A stretch of DNA of 41,384 nucleotides, from the NCBI RefSeq assembly GCF_001428005.1, contig NZ_LMSB01000030.1, positions 1 to 41,384 on the forward strand, written 5' to 3'. The position numbers and the translations under genes were made by a program. Below, in pieces: positions 1 through 8,853 of this stretch. How positions within the stretch are numbered: the stretch's first letter is position 1; every line of letters starts with the position of its first letter. The notes beneath the pieces were generated by a model. The model searched no databases, was not told the origin of the DNA, and saw only the letters and a program-made list of their open reading frames with translations. The DNA is from Arthrobacter sp. Soil736 (GTDB lineage: Bacteria > Actinomycetota > Actinomycetes > Actinomycetales > Micrococcaceae).

Positions 1-101
1 CGTCACCGCCGTGCCCGTAGCGGCCCGTGATTTCGCGAGCGTTTCTCAAATGAGGCATGCACCCCGTTTCGCGAGCACTATTGGTGAGTCTCGTCGGGCC
101 A

Positions 102-131
102 TTGCGCTCAAGGCCGCCCCGCGGCCATAGT
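102..131 (+). promoter_or_regulatory. candidate promoter for the cation antiporter
   Basis: A -35-like TTGCGC (102-107) and a -10-like CATAGT (126-131) are separated by 18 nt. The predicted transcription start, near 138, falls almost on the ATG at 139 and the GTG at 146, so the transcript may be leaderless or have a very short leader. This is read by eye from consensus only. Confidence 0.35.
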
Positions 132-145
132 GGTGGGCATGACGA

Positions 146-1303
146 GTGCGAGGACCGGGCAGCATCCGCCACCGTCAATACTGGCGGGCCCGGCCCGCCG
201 CCGGGGTTAATCCGGTGGCCGGCACGCTCCGTTCGTCGTGGACCATCATCGTTCCGCTGGCCGGCCTGATAGTGCTCGCCCTGACCTGGCAGGTTTCGCC
301 GGGGCCGCTTCTGGCGGCCGGCATCGCGGCCGTCCTCGTGGGCGCTGTCCTCTCCGCTGTTCATCACGCCGAGATAGTTGCCCAGCGCGTGGGCGAACCG
401 TTCGGATCCCTTGTGCTGGCTGTTGCCGTCACGGTCATCGAAGTCGCCCTGATCGTCACCCTGATAGCGTCCGGCGGACCCGGCAGCCATTCCCTGGCGC
501 GCGACACTGTTTTCGCTGCCGTCATGATCACTGCCAACGGCATCGTGGGACTGGCACTGCTGGTCGGGGCAATCCGCCACGGCGTCACCCGCTTTAATCC
601 TGAAGGAACCGGCGCAGAACTGGCAGTCGTCGCCACACTCGCCACCGTGACGATGGTGCTGCCGACCTTCACGTCCTCCCGGCCCGGGCCGGAATTCTCG
701 CCGCTGCAGCTCGGATTCGCCGCCATTGCGTCGCTGGCCCTGTACGGCGTATTCGTCCTGACCCAGACCGTCCGCCACCGGGACTTTTTCCTGCCGGTCG
801 CGTTACCGGGCGAGACCCCGGAGGACGTCCACGCTCCCCCGCCTACGGTTCGTGCCACCGTGACCAGCCTTGGCCTGCTGTGCGCAGCACTCATCGCCGT
901 CGTCGGCCTGGCGAAAACCGTGTCCCCGGTAATCGAGGCCGGCGTGACCCAGTCCGGCATCCCCGAGTCTTTCGTGGGGGTGGTCATAGCGCTGCTCGTG
1001 CTGTTGCCGGAGGGCCTGGCGGCCACGCGCGCGGCCGCCGCGGGCCGAATGCAGACGAGCCTGAATCTGGGCTACGGCTCAGCGATTGCCAGCATCGGGC
1101 TGACGATTCCGGCGATCGCCGTGGCCACTGTGTGGCTTGAAGGGCCCCTGACGCTGGGGCTGGGCGGGACGCAGATCGTCCTGCTCGTCCTGACCGTGGC
1201 GGTGGGCATTCTGACGGTGGTCCCGGGGCGGGCCACCCGCCTGCAGGGCAGCATTCATCTCGTGCTGTTCGCCGCCTTTGTCTTTCTCGCCATGTTTCCC
1301 TAG
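146..1303 (+). CDS. chaA: Calcium/sodium:proton antiporter, ChaA type
   Basis: An integral membrane exchanger of the CaCA superfamily, expected to expel Ca2+ or Na+ in exchange for protons. Eleven or so hydrophobic segments fill the 385 codons. The two signature repeats are visible: the first around GEPFGSLVLAVAVTVIEVAL and the second around GIPESFVGVVIALLVLLPEG, each with the acidic residue expected in the ion-binding site. Length is close to the family's usual 360-390 residues. The start is uncertain. GTG146 opens the frame, GTG215 is nearer the first membrane helix, and ATG139 lies in another frame that stops at 208-210 just before GTG215, so one extra base near the G-run at 203-206 may hide the true start. 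No ribosome-binding site is convincing at any of them. The gene stands alone. Confidence 0.85.
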   Translation: MRGPGSIRHRQYWRARPAAGVNPVAGTLRSSWTIIVPLAGLIVLALTWQVSPGPLLAAGIAAVLVGAVLSAVHHAEIVAQRVGEPFGSLVLAVAVTVIEVALIVTLIASGGPGSHSLARDTVFAAVMITANGIVGLALLVGAIRHGVTRFNPEGTGAELAVVATLATVTMVLPTFTSSRPGPEFSPLQLGFAAIASLALYGVFVLTQTVRHRDFFLPVALPGETPEDVHAPPPTVRATVTSLGLLCAALIAVVGLAKTVSPVIEAGVTQSGIPESFVGVVIALLVLLPEGLAATRAAAAGRMQTSLNLGYGSAIASIGLTIPAIAVATVWLEGPLTLGLGGTQIVLLVLTVAVGILTVVPGRATRLQGSIHLVLFAAFVFLAMFP

Positions 1304-1516
1304 CGCCTCTACCGGCCGTTCCGGGTGCGGCGACCCAGTCGGCAGGCGATTTACTGCGCCTTTCGGACGTACTGCCCCTTCCGGAGATAAAATGTGGGTG
1401 GCTAAGGAGCAGTCGGAGATGGACGGCAAGGTTCATCATTCGGGGCTGGTTTTCCCCGCGTGGAACATCGGCAACTGCCCGGTGCCCGCGGCCGGCGAGC
1501 GCAGGCGGTAGACGTA

Positions 1517-3103
1517 ATGGCGGCATCGGCGCGGCGACTCCTGACGGCACTCATTGTTGGCCTTGCCCTCCTCCTCGGTTTCGTTCCCGCGGCACACCGC
1601 GCGCAGGCCGTTCCGCTGAACGGTCACGATATCTCCTGGCCCCAATGCCCGACGGCGGTGGGCGGCTTTGGACTCCCCCTTCCGCCCGCCTCGTCACGGT
1701 TCGTCGTTATCGGCCTGACGAAAGGGCTGCCTTTCACCGAAAACCCGTGCCTGGCCAGCCACGTGGCCTGGGCAAGGACGAACGGCAAGCCGGCGCAGGC
1801 CTACACCATGGCGGCCTTCCCCACCCCGGCGCAGCTTACCGCCTACCGGGCCCAAGGGCCGTGGGCTTCCGGCACCCGGGCCGGACAGCTCTCCAACGTC
1901 GGCTACGCGGAGGCGCGCTTCGCGGTGGCCAGCCTTACGCGGGCCGGCTTTGCGCCGCGGATGGTGTGGATCGACGTAGAGCCCCGGCCTGCCCAGCCAT
2001 GGCCCACCGCCACGGCCCTGCAGCAGCGTGAAAACCGCTACCTCATCGAGGGCCTGATGCGGGGCCTGCGCGACGCCGGATTCTCGTACGGCGTCTACTC
2101 GTTCGCCTCCGGCTGGGCTGGCATCACCGGCTCCTGGCGTCTCTCCGGCATCCCGGTCTGGGCCACCGCAGGCCGCCTCGATTTCCCCTCTGAAGCCTTG
2201 GATCTCTGCCGGAAAGCCAGCTTCTCCGGCGGCCGCGTCTACCTTTCGCAGTGGTACGACGACGTGCGGGACTACGATCTGACCTGCGACCCCTACGCCT
2301 TCACTCCGCTGCCCGTTCCGGCATCCACTCTGTCCAGGGCGACGGCAGACTTCAACGGTGACTGGAAGAATGACGTCCTCGCCCGGGTAACCGCCACGGG
2401 CGATCTGCGGATGTATCCCGGGACAGGGCTGGGCGGCAGGCTGCCCGGCGTCCGCATCGGCAACGGCTGGAACGTGTTCAACTCACTTGAAACACCAGGC
2501 GACTTCAACGGCGACGGTCCGCTGGACATCCTTGCCCGGGAGACATCCACGGGAAAGCTGTGGCTCTACCGCGGCAACGGGACCGGAGGATTCCTGCCCC
2601 GCGTCCAGGCGGGCAACGGCTGGAACATCTTCAGCGCCATTCTGGGTCCCGGTGACTTCAACGGCGACCAGCGCGTGGACGTCCTTGCGCGGGAGAGCGC
2701 TACGGGAAACCTGTGGCTGTACCCGGGTAACGGCACCGGCGGATTCCTGCCCCGCGTCCGGGCGGGCAACGGCTGGAACATCTTTAACGCCCTCGTGGGT
2801 CCCGGCGACATGAACAACGACGGAGCCGCAGACGTGCTGGTACGGGAGGCGGCCACCGGCGTTCTCTGGCTGTACCGCGGCAACGGCACCGGAGGCTGGC
2901 TCCCCCGTGTCCAAGTGGGCAACGGCTGGAACGCCATGACCGCCGTCGTGAGCCCCGGCGACTTCAACGGCGACCGCAACCCCGACCTTCTGGCGCGCGA
3001 CGGCGCCGGCATTCTGTGGCTCTACCCCGGCAGCGGATCCGGCACATTTCTTCCAAGGGCGCAGGTGGGCCCCGGCTGGAACGGCCTGGCTCCGATTTTC
3101 TAG
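1517..3103 (+). CDS. Secreted GH-like (DUF1906/GH25-like) protein with C-terminal FG-GAP repeats
   Basis: A 528-residue exported protein, probably acting on or near the cell wall. A Sec signal peptide covers residues 1-31 (positive MAASARR, a hydrophobic core, AHRAQA at the cleavage region), which is why ATG1517 is preferred over a start at 1460. Residues about 35-270 form a TIM-barrel-like domain beginning GHDISWPQC, with FVVIGLTKG, MVWIDVEP and YGVYSF motifs typical of GH25/DUF1906 lysozyme-like proteins; the D and E of WIDVEP are candidate catalytic residues. Residues about 275-528 are five FG-GAP/VCBS-like repeats with DFNGD calcium-binding-type loops. The start has only a weak AGGCGG-like ribosome site. 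Neighbours are unrelated. Substrate unknown: peptidoglycan hydrolysis is a family-based inference. Confidence 0.8.
   Translation: MAASARRLLTALIVGLALLLGFVPAAHRAQAVPLNGHDISWPQCPTAVGGFGLPLPPASSRFVVIGLTKGLPFTENPCLASHVAWARTNGKPAQAYTMAAFPTPAQLTAYRAQGPWASGTRAGQLSNVGYAEARFAVASLTRAGFAPRMVWIDVEPRPAQPWPTATALQQRENRYLIEGLMRGLRDAGFSYGVYSFASGWAGITGSWRLSGIPVWATAGRLDFPSEALDLCRKASFSGGRVYLSQWYDDVRDYDLTCDPYAFTPLPVPASTLSRATADFNGDWKNDVLARVTATGDLRMYPGTGLGGRLPGVRIGNGWNVFNSLETPGDFNGDGPLDILARETSTGKLWLYRGNGTGGFLPRVQAGNGWNIFSAILGPGDFNGDQRVDVLARESATGNLWLYPGNGTGGFLPRVRAGNGWNIFNALVGPGDMNNDGAADVLVREAATGVLWLYRGNGTGGWLPRVQVGNGWNAMTAVVSPGDFNGDRNPDLLARDGAGILWLYPGSGSGTFLPRAQVGPGWNGLAPIF
2330..3100 (+). repeat. Tandem FG-GAP-like coding repeat, 153-nt period
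   Basis: Five in-frame units with DFNGD near the start, LWLYRGNGTGG in the middle and NGWN near the end. The GGC codon opening the GNGWN motif falls at 2459, 2612, 2765 and 2918, exactly 153 nt (51 residues) apart; the last unit (GPGWN at 3068) is one codon shorter. Units 2-4 are close to each other in DNA sequence, which suggests recent duplication or gene conversion. Confidence 0.85.
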
Positions 3104-3332
3104 GCCCGCGGGGGGTCTTAATGCCCGTCTCATTGAGGGGTATGCGCCGTTACGAGGCAATGTTTTTCCAAGCCCTGCCCTCCACAGTTGTTGCGCGGGG
3201 CAACGACAAGCGCAGCCGACTCCCGCAAGGCAAGAACGTCCCGGTGCAGAAACTGCCGGGCAGGACCTTCAGGAGACAGAAACCCGGGGCCAGCAGGCCG
3301 TCTTTATTGCCCCGTGAAGGAGGCGCATTCCC

Positions 3333-5536
3333 ATGCGAGAAGAATCCGCAGGAACAAACCATGTGTCCCGCCGTGCCCTCTTGCGGCTGGGAGCTGCCGG
3401 AGGAGCCGGAGCCGCGCTCGTGGCCGCACAGGGCTGGGCCGGTCCGCTGCTCGCGCAGAAGGGCCTGCTGTCCCCGGACGGCGCCTTCGCCGCTTCGTCC
3501 ACGGCACTCGGTGATCTGCTGTTTTACATCGAGGCATTCCCCACGAGCCCCCTGATCCTGACCCCGTTCCAGGACCGGCTGCCCATTCCCTGGGCCCTGG
3601 CCCCGACGCCCAAGGTGGGCGACAACTTCGTCAAGGGCTACACCGAGTGGAATGATCCGCCCGGACCCGGGCAGGGCCAGCAGAACTCCATGCGCAACGA
3701 GCGGCACCAGATCTGGCCGGACCAGATCGGCTCGCCCGACCCCCTGGTGTACAAGATCGACCTGCTGCTGAGGCAGCATGCGTTCACCACCTCGCAGGTT
3801 CTGCCCATCGACGCCAACGGCCGGCCCGCCGTCTCTTTTGACGAAAAGCGCAAGACGTACCCCGCAGGCACCAAGCGGACCCTGCCGCTCAGCACGATCT
3901 ACGGTTTCAACGGGACCTTCCCGGGGCCCATGATCAACGCCGAGTACGGAAAACCGGTCCTGGTCCGGTTCGAGAACCACCTCGACGAGAACCCGCTGAA
4001 CCTGGACCGCCAGGACTTCGGCTCTCCCGACTGGTCGTTCCTGACCCACCTGCACAACGGCCACACCGCACCCGAGAGCGACGGCAACCCGCACTACTCA
4101 ATGGCGGCCGGACCCAAATACGAGGGCTGCCTGCCGCAGACCTTCTGCGACAACCTTTACCTCAATTGGCCGGCCGGCAACGACGACCGCGAGAAGCAGA
4201 GCTTCTTCTGGTTCCACGACCACCGGATGGACCACACCGGATCCAACGTCTACAAGGGCATGGTGGGCCTCTACCCCATCTATGACCCGAAGAACGGCAT
4301 GGACATGGGCGACGAGCGGCAGGGGCTGCGGCTGCCCGGCGTGCGCAAGGACAACCCGGACGGATCGTTCGACGTCGACTACGACGTTCCGCTCGCCTTC
4401 TACGACTGCCGGCTCGACGACGGCGTCACCATGCACAAGGACATCCACGATGTCCACGGCGAGTTCCCGGCCGCCAAGAACCCCGCAAAGCACCCGGAGT
4501 GGTGGGGCAAGACCTTCCACAAGCACTTCCCCAACCACGGGTTCGTGGGCGACATCTTCACCGTGAACGGCACCGCCTACCCGGTGATGGAAGTGAAGCG
4601 GCGCAAGTACCGTTTCCGCTTCCTCGACGCCTCCCTGGCCCGGATCTACGAGTTCAAGCTGATGAGCTCCACCAAGGGTCCCAAGACCGCCGCGTCCCCA
4701 GCTACAAGGGCGACGAACTCGAGGGCCAGTACAGGATCCCGGACGGCCAGCAGTGCATGCAGTTCACCCAGATCGCCTCGGACGGCGGGCTGCTGCCGTT
4801 CCCGATCAAGCGGAATTCCTTCGAACTGTGGCCGGCCAAGCGCCGCGAGGTGGTGGTCGACTTCAGCAGGTACCAGGACGGCACCCCGACCACCAAGGGC
4901 GACGTCATCTACCTCACCAATGTCATGAAGATGCCCAACGGACGGATGTGGACCAACTCGTCGCGGTTCTCGCCCGACCCGGCCTACAAGGTGCCGGTGC
5001 TCAAGATCGTCATCGGCGACGACGCTCCGGACGACAGCGTAATTCCGACCAAGATGCGTGACCTTCCGCCGCTGCCCGGCAACTGGCAGAGCATGCTGGA
5101 CAACCGCCTGATCTTCGAGGTGGAGCGCGGCAGCGCCGGCGGTGAAACCGAGTGGCTCATCAACGGAAAGCCCTTCACGCCAAACACGGTCTCCACAAGC
5201 CTGAAGAACAGTGCCGGCCGAACACCCCTGGCCCAGCAGAAGAAGGGCAGCTTCAACCTTTGGGAGATCCGCAACGGCGGCGGCGGCTGGGTGCATCCGT
5301 TCCACCTGCACATGGAGGAACACCGGACGGTGATGCGGAACAGCCGTGACGTGACCCGGGGCGACGCTTCCCATCCTGACGACGTCTCCAGGGAAGACCT
5401 CGTGGCCCTTGACCCGGGCGAGTCGGTGATCATTTACCGCGGCTTCCGGGACTTCGTGGGACCGTACGTGGCCCACTGCCACAACCTCGCCCACGAGGAC
5501 CATGCCATGATGTTCGGCTGGGAGATCACGCCGTGA
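3333..5536 (+). pseudogene. Tat-exported multicopper oxidase (CotA/phenoxazinone-synthase-like), interrupted by a frameshift
   Basis: A laccase-like oxidase that would couple substrate or metal oxidation to O2 reduction outside the membrane. ATG3333 follows AGGAGG (3317-3322). A twin-arginine signal (SRRALLRLGAAGG) opens the protein, as for folded, cofactor-loaded exports. Copper motifs: HLHNGH (H239, H241) followed by the SDG seen in CotA, and FHDH (H295, H297). Then near 4680-4705 the frame breaks. The rest (SYKGDELEGQYRIPDG, HPFHLH at 5294-5311, HCHNLAHEDHAMM at 5474-5512) is in the next frame. One missing base restores a 734-residue protein; a lost G in the GCCGCG stretch near 4690 would give a plausible join. 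All ten copper ligands are present when both frames are combined. Either a real inactivating mutation or a sequencing indel. Confidence 0.85.
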
Positions 5537-6663
5537 CCACGGAACACGCGAATGCCGCGACCGGAACCCGCGCCGCCACCCGGGAGCGCCCGGCCGTACC
5601 GTGGCCGGCCGTGGTGCTCCTCGCGGCGGCAATGTCCTACGCCGACGGCTTCTGGATAATGTCGCTGCGGGGTGCCGTCGGTGCCATTGAACGCACGCAA
5701 GAGCCGTTCTTGAGCTGGCTGCGCGAGTCCACCGCCGCCTTGCCCGTGTTCGTGCTGGCGGTGCTCGCCGCACTGGCCTTGGCCCTGCGCTGGTTCGGCC
5801 CGGAGCCGTCCAGGCCGCGGACCGTGATTGCCACCGGGCTCCTGGTCGCGGCGGCAGGCACGGTGGCCGGGATCGTGGAGACTGCCGCCAGCTCGGCGTG
5901 GGACTACGTCCTTCAGCTGCGGCTCATGGAGGCCATGCACCACAACTCCACCGGGGACGCCGTGGCTGAGCTGGGGCAGGCAACGCTCGGCCTCCAGTTG
6001 GCCGCCGTCGGCTACGGCGGCGCGATCATCCTCGCCACCAACGTGGTGGTGGTCGGCTGGCTGGTAGCCATCCGGGGCGGCCGCCTGGAAGCCGGGGCCG
6101 CACCGCGTGCGGCGCGCAGGCCGGCGCTTGACCACCGCGTGCTGATTCTGGCTGCCGCGCTCCTTGGCGCCGCCGCCATTCACGCCGCCGTCATCCCGGA
6201 GCATCTGGATCATTGGGCGGCCGCCAGCGCCTTCTTCCTGGTCCTAGCCGTGTCGGAGCTTGCCGTCGGCCTCATTCTGCTGCGCGGCGGGCGGCATCCC
6301 AAAGGCCTCTACGCCGCTGCGGCCGTCTCGATCCTGCCGCTGGCTGTGTGGCTGTGCTCCCGCACCATCGGGCTGCCGTTCGGTCCCGACGCCGGCATCC
6401 CCGAATCAGTGGGCCTGGCCGACGCTGCCGCCTGCACGCTTGAGCTCGGCACTGTTCTGATAGCCGCCGCCCTGCTGCGCCGCACTGCCCGGGCCCACCC
6501 CGGCGGCAGTTCGGCCGGACCAACGCCGGCCTCATCCCACATCCGCTCGCTCGCAGTGGTGGCCGCCATCGCCGTCGGCGTCATCGGCCTGACAGGAACG
6601 GTGCCGGGCTGGTTCGGCGATGCGGGAAGCTCCGGGGACATCACGCACAGCGCCTCGCACTAG
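5533..6663 (+). CDS. Polytopic membrane protein of unknown function, coupled to the oxidase
   Basis: A 376-residue integral membrane protein with about eight to nine hydrophobic segments and a short polar N-terminus. Its GTG start overlaps the oxidase stop (GTGA at 5533-5536), so the two are almost certainly co-translated and probably work together. A loop with IHAAVIPEHLDHW contains two histidines, an aspartate and a glutamate beside a membrane helix. I recall similar motifs in actinobacterial membrane proteins near copper genes but cannot name the family. A role in copper handling, oxidase maturation or electron transfer is inference from context. The C-terminal tail after residue 310 is Pro/Ser rich, then one last helix. 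Confidence 0.75.
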   Translation: MTTEHANAATGTRAATRERPAVPWPAVVLLAAAMSYADGFWIMSLRGAVGAIERTQEPFLSWLRESTAALPVFVLAVLAALALALRWFGPEPSRPRTVIATGLLVAAAGTVAGIVETAASSAWDYVLQLRLMEAMHHNSTGDAVAELGQATLGLQLAAVGYGGAIILATNVVVVGWLVAIRGGRLEAGAAPRAARRPALDHRVLILAAALLGAAAIHAAVIPEHLDHWAAASAFFLVLAVSELAVGLILLRGGRHPKGLYAAAAVSILPLAVWLCSRTIGLPFGPDAGIPESVGLADAAACTLELGTVLIAAALLRRTARAHPGGSSAGPTPASSHIRSLAVVAAIAVGVIGLTGTVPGWFGDAGSSGDITHSASH

Positions 6664-6702
6664 CCCCCGCGGACCCCCACAGACCCCCGCGAACACGCGG
6701 CG

Positions 6703-6729
6703 GTGACAAGCATTTTACGTACTCGAAAC
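6703..6729 (+). promoter_or_regulatory. candidate GlnR-type nitrogen box upstream of amt
   Basis: GTGAC (6703-6707), TTTAC (6714-6718) and GAAAC (6725-6729) are spaced by exactly six bases each. This is the 5-6-5-6-5 arrangement of actinobacterial GlnR boxes (GTnAC-n6-GaAAC half sites), although TTTAC is a weak match. A -10-like TATGTT at 6751-6756 has no good -35, as expected for an activator-dependent promoter. A short palindrome GTTGT-n4-ACAAC lies at 6754-6767. Confidence 0.4.
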
Positions 6730-6819
6730 CCACCGCAGTTTCCCGCGCTCTATGTTGTGTGGACAACGGCATTCGTCGGTCTCAGCAAGATGCCTACCCC
6801 GATAACGAGTGGAGTTCCC

Positions 6820-8109
6820 GTGAACGCTGGAGATGTTGCCTGGATCCTCGCAAGTTCCGCCCTGGTCTGCATGATGATTCCCGCCCTCGCCCTTTTTTAC
6901 GGTGGCATGGTGGGATCGCGCCGGATCCTGAACATGATGATGATGTGCTTTGGCGGGGCCAGCCTGGTGGCAGTGCTGTGGGCCCTGTTCGGTTACTCGA
7001 TGGCCTTTGGCAATTCCGTGAACGGCATGGGCCTGATCGGGGACATCACGCAGTACGCCGGCCTCGAACCCGTGCTGGCGGATGATCCCGAGGCGGCCCT
7101 TCCCGTGGCGCTTTTCACCGCCTTCCAGCTGTTCTTTGCCTGCGTCACCACCGCACTGGTCGCCGGGGCCGCCGCGGGCCGGATGAAGTTCGGCGCCTGG
7201 ATGGTGTTCGCCGGCGTGTGGGCCACGCTGGTGTACTTTCCCATTGCCCACTGGGTCTTCGCCTTCAATTCCGCGGACGGCTCTGTGACGGGAGGCTGGA
7301 TCGCCAACGGAATCAAGGCGATCGACTTCGCCGGCGGAACAGCGGTGCACATGAATGCCGGCGCCGCGGCGCTGGCCCTGGCCCTCGTTCTGGGCCGGAG
7401 TTCCGGATGGCCCAAGATGGAGCACACCAAGCCGCACAGCCGGCCCCTGGTGCTGGTGGGCGCAGGCCTGCTGTGGGTCGGATGGTTCGGATTCAACGCC
7501 GGATCCGCCCTGAGCGCCGGGCACTCCGCGTCGGTCGTGTTCCTGAACACGGCCGTGGCGGCGGCGGCCGGCCTCCTCGCCTGGGCAGCGGTTGAGCGCA
7601 TCAGGCACGGCGCAACCACGAGCATGGGCGCGGCCTCCGGACTTGTCTCGGCCCTGGTGGCCATCACGCCCGCCTGCGGCGCCGTCAGCCCGCTCGGAGC
7701 GGTGGCCATCGGCGCCATTGCCGGAGCTGTCTGCTCGCTGGCCATCGAATGGAAGTTCCGCCTCGGGTTCGACGATTCCCTGGACGTCGTCGGCGTGCAC
7801 CTGGTTGGCGGCATCATCGGCACGCTCCTAATCGGCGTTTTCGCCACCGACAGCGCGCCGAACGGGGTCAGCGGCCTGCTGTACGGCGGAGGGCCGGGGC
7901 AGCTGGGCATCCAGGCTATCGCCACGGTGGCCGTGCTGGCCTATTCCTTCGGCCTGACGTGGGTCATCGCCAAGGTCATGGACGTCACCATGGGACTTCG
8001 CATCCACGAGGCGGACGAGCTGCGCGGCATTGACCTGGCCGCCCACTCCGAGTTCGCCTACCTCACGGACGAGGACCCGGTGAACCTGGGTTCCTCCGCC
8101 CGCACCTGA
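6820..8109 (+). CDS. amt: Ammonium transporter, Amt/MEP/Rh family
   Basis: A membrane channel of 429 residues that takes up ammonium/ammonia, usually as a trimer in the cytoplasmic membrane. Eleven hydrophobic helices are visible. Family signatures: ALALFYGGMVG near the N-terminus, DFAGGTAVHMNAG with pore histidine H177, and DVVGVHLVGGIIG with the second pore histidine H327. GTG6820 is chosen because GGAG (about 6812-6815) sits five bases upstream and the protein then begins at NAGDVAWILA, directly before helix 1; starts at 6703 or 6790 would add an unusual N-terminal tail. The coding region ends with a soluble tail and is followed by a strong terminator. No glnK/glnD genes follow, unlike many amt operons. 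A GlnR-like box upstream suggests control by nitrogen status. Confidence 0.93.
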   Translation: MNAGDVAWILASSALVCMMIPALALFYGGMVGSRRILNMMMMCFGGASLVAVLWALFGYSMAFGNSVNGMGLIGDITQYAGLEPVLADDPEAALPVALFTAFQLFFACVTTALVAGAAAGRMKFGAWMVFAGVWATLVYFPIAHWVFAFNSADGSVTGGWIANGIKAIDFAGGTAVHMNAGAAALALALVLGRSSGWPKMEHTKPHSRPLVLVGAGLLWVGWFGFNAGSALSAGHSASVVFLNTAVAAAAGLLAWAAVERIRHGATTSMGAASGLVSALVAITPACGAVSPLGAVAIGAIAGAVCSLAIEWKFRLGFDDSLDVVGVHLVGGIIGTLLIGVFATDSAPNGVSGLLYGGGPGQLGIQAIATVAVLAYSFGLTWVIAKVMDVTMGLRIHEADELRGIDLAAHSEFAYLTDEDPVNLGSSART

Positions 8110-8254
8110 TCAACTGCCCGTTCCGGATGCCCGTCTCAGTTGCCCGTCCCGGCTGGCAGCGGCGAACTACGGTCCGGTTGAAGCCAATGGCGGATACCGA
8201 TAGTTTGGTCTCAGCCCCTCCGCATTCCCCCATGTGCGGAGTGGCCACCCAGGA

Positions 8255-8290
8255 GAACCCCGCGCAGGACTATTTGCGCGGGGTTCTTCG
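8255..8290 (+). terminator. Rho-independent terminator after amt
   Basis: A perfect 12-bp stem (gaaccccgcgca at 8255-8266, its complement at 8275-8286) with an 8-nt loop is followed by a T-rich tract (ttcgtctcttt). It lies between amt and the convergent acetyltransferase gene and could also stop leftward transcription, though the T-tract is poorer on that side. Confidence 0.8.
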
Positions 8291-8329
8291 TCTCTTTACG
8301 TTGACGCGGCGGACGGACGAGATCCGCCG

Positions 8330-8851
8330 TCAGCCCGCCAGCTCCTTCGTGAAGGCCAGCGGCCCGATCGTTTCGGGGTCGGCCTCCAGGTCAAAGCGCG
8401 GCGTGTACCCGGTGTTCAGGTACAGGTGCCTGGCCTCGGGCTGGCGGGGGCCCGTGGTGAGGTAGACGCTCCGGTACCCGCGCGCTGCCGCCAGGAGTTC
8501 CAGCTCGGCCAGGACCCGGCGGGCGAGGCCGCGCCGCCGGTGGGCCGAATGCGTCCAGATGCGCTTGAACTCGGCCGTCTGCGCGTCGTACCGGCGGAAC
8601 GCGCCGCCAGCCACGGACTCCCCGTTCTCCTGGATGATCAGGAGCGCCCCTGCCGGCGCCTGGAATTCCGCCGCAGGATATTTGCTGAGTTCCGCGGCGG
8701 CCGAGCCCCTGCCGAACAGGTCGCCGTAGCGGGAGTCATACTCGACGGCGAGCTCGTCCAGGAGCGGCCGGACCCGCGGGTCGTCCATGGGCAGTTCCAG
8801 GACCGTGAGGGCGGCGGCGGCCGGCGGCGGCGGTGCGGTTTCCAGGTGCAT
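8330..8851 (-). CDS. GNAT-family N-acetyltransferase
   Basis: A 173-residue acetyl-CoA-dependent acetyltransferase, probably cytoplasmic. The central strand/helix region has RRRGLARRVLAELE, the acetyl-CoA pyrophosphate-binding motif (R/Q-x-x-G-x-A) of GNAT motif A, followed by YLTTGPRQPEARHLYLNTGY, a typical motif B ending in the (F/Y)Y..GF/Y pattern. An IIQENGESVAGGAFRRYD strand pair precedes it. The ATG (8851-8849) lies two bases after the stop of the flavoprotein gene, so the two are translated together. With the facing amino-acid importer and monooxygenases, the substrate could be the amino group of the imported compound, as with SnaA-type enzymes in Firmicute S-alkylcysteine clusters. 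That is inference; the sequence alone does not give the substrate. Confidence 0.85.
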   Translation of the reverse strand: MHLETAPPPPAAAALTVLELPMDDPRVRPLLDELAVEYDSRYGDLFGRGSAAAELSKYPAAEFQAPAGALLIIQENGESVAGGAFRRYDAQTAEFKRIWTHSAHRRRGLARRVLAELELLAAARGYRSVYLTTGPRQPEARHLYLNTGYTPRFDLEADPETIGPLAFTKELAG

Positions 8852-8853
8852 GA

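Noticed and set aside
31..76. Direct repeat tttcgcgagc at 31-40 and 67-76
   Set aside because: Only two 10-nt copies in a short upstream region; could be chance and no regulator can be suggested.
1392..1511. Short frame starting ATG1392 before the secreted GH-like gene
   Set aside because: No ribosome-binding site or family features; likely chance opening.
3187..3207. Inverted repeat GTTGTTGC-N5-GCAACGAC before the oxidase gene
   Set aside because: Eight-base arms with one mismatch could be an operator, but there is no nearby promoter match or second site to support it.
6662..6691. Three 10-nt C-rich direct repeats after the membrane-protein gene
   Set aside because: Low-complexity sequence; no function or terminator-like pairing stands out beyond a 5-bp CCGCG/CGCGG stem.
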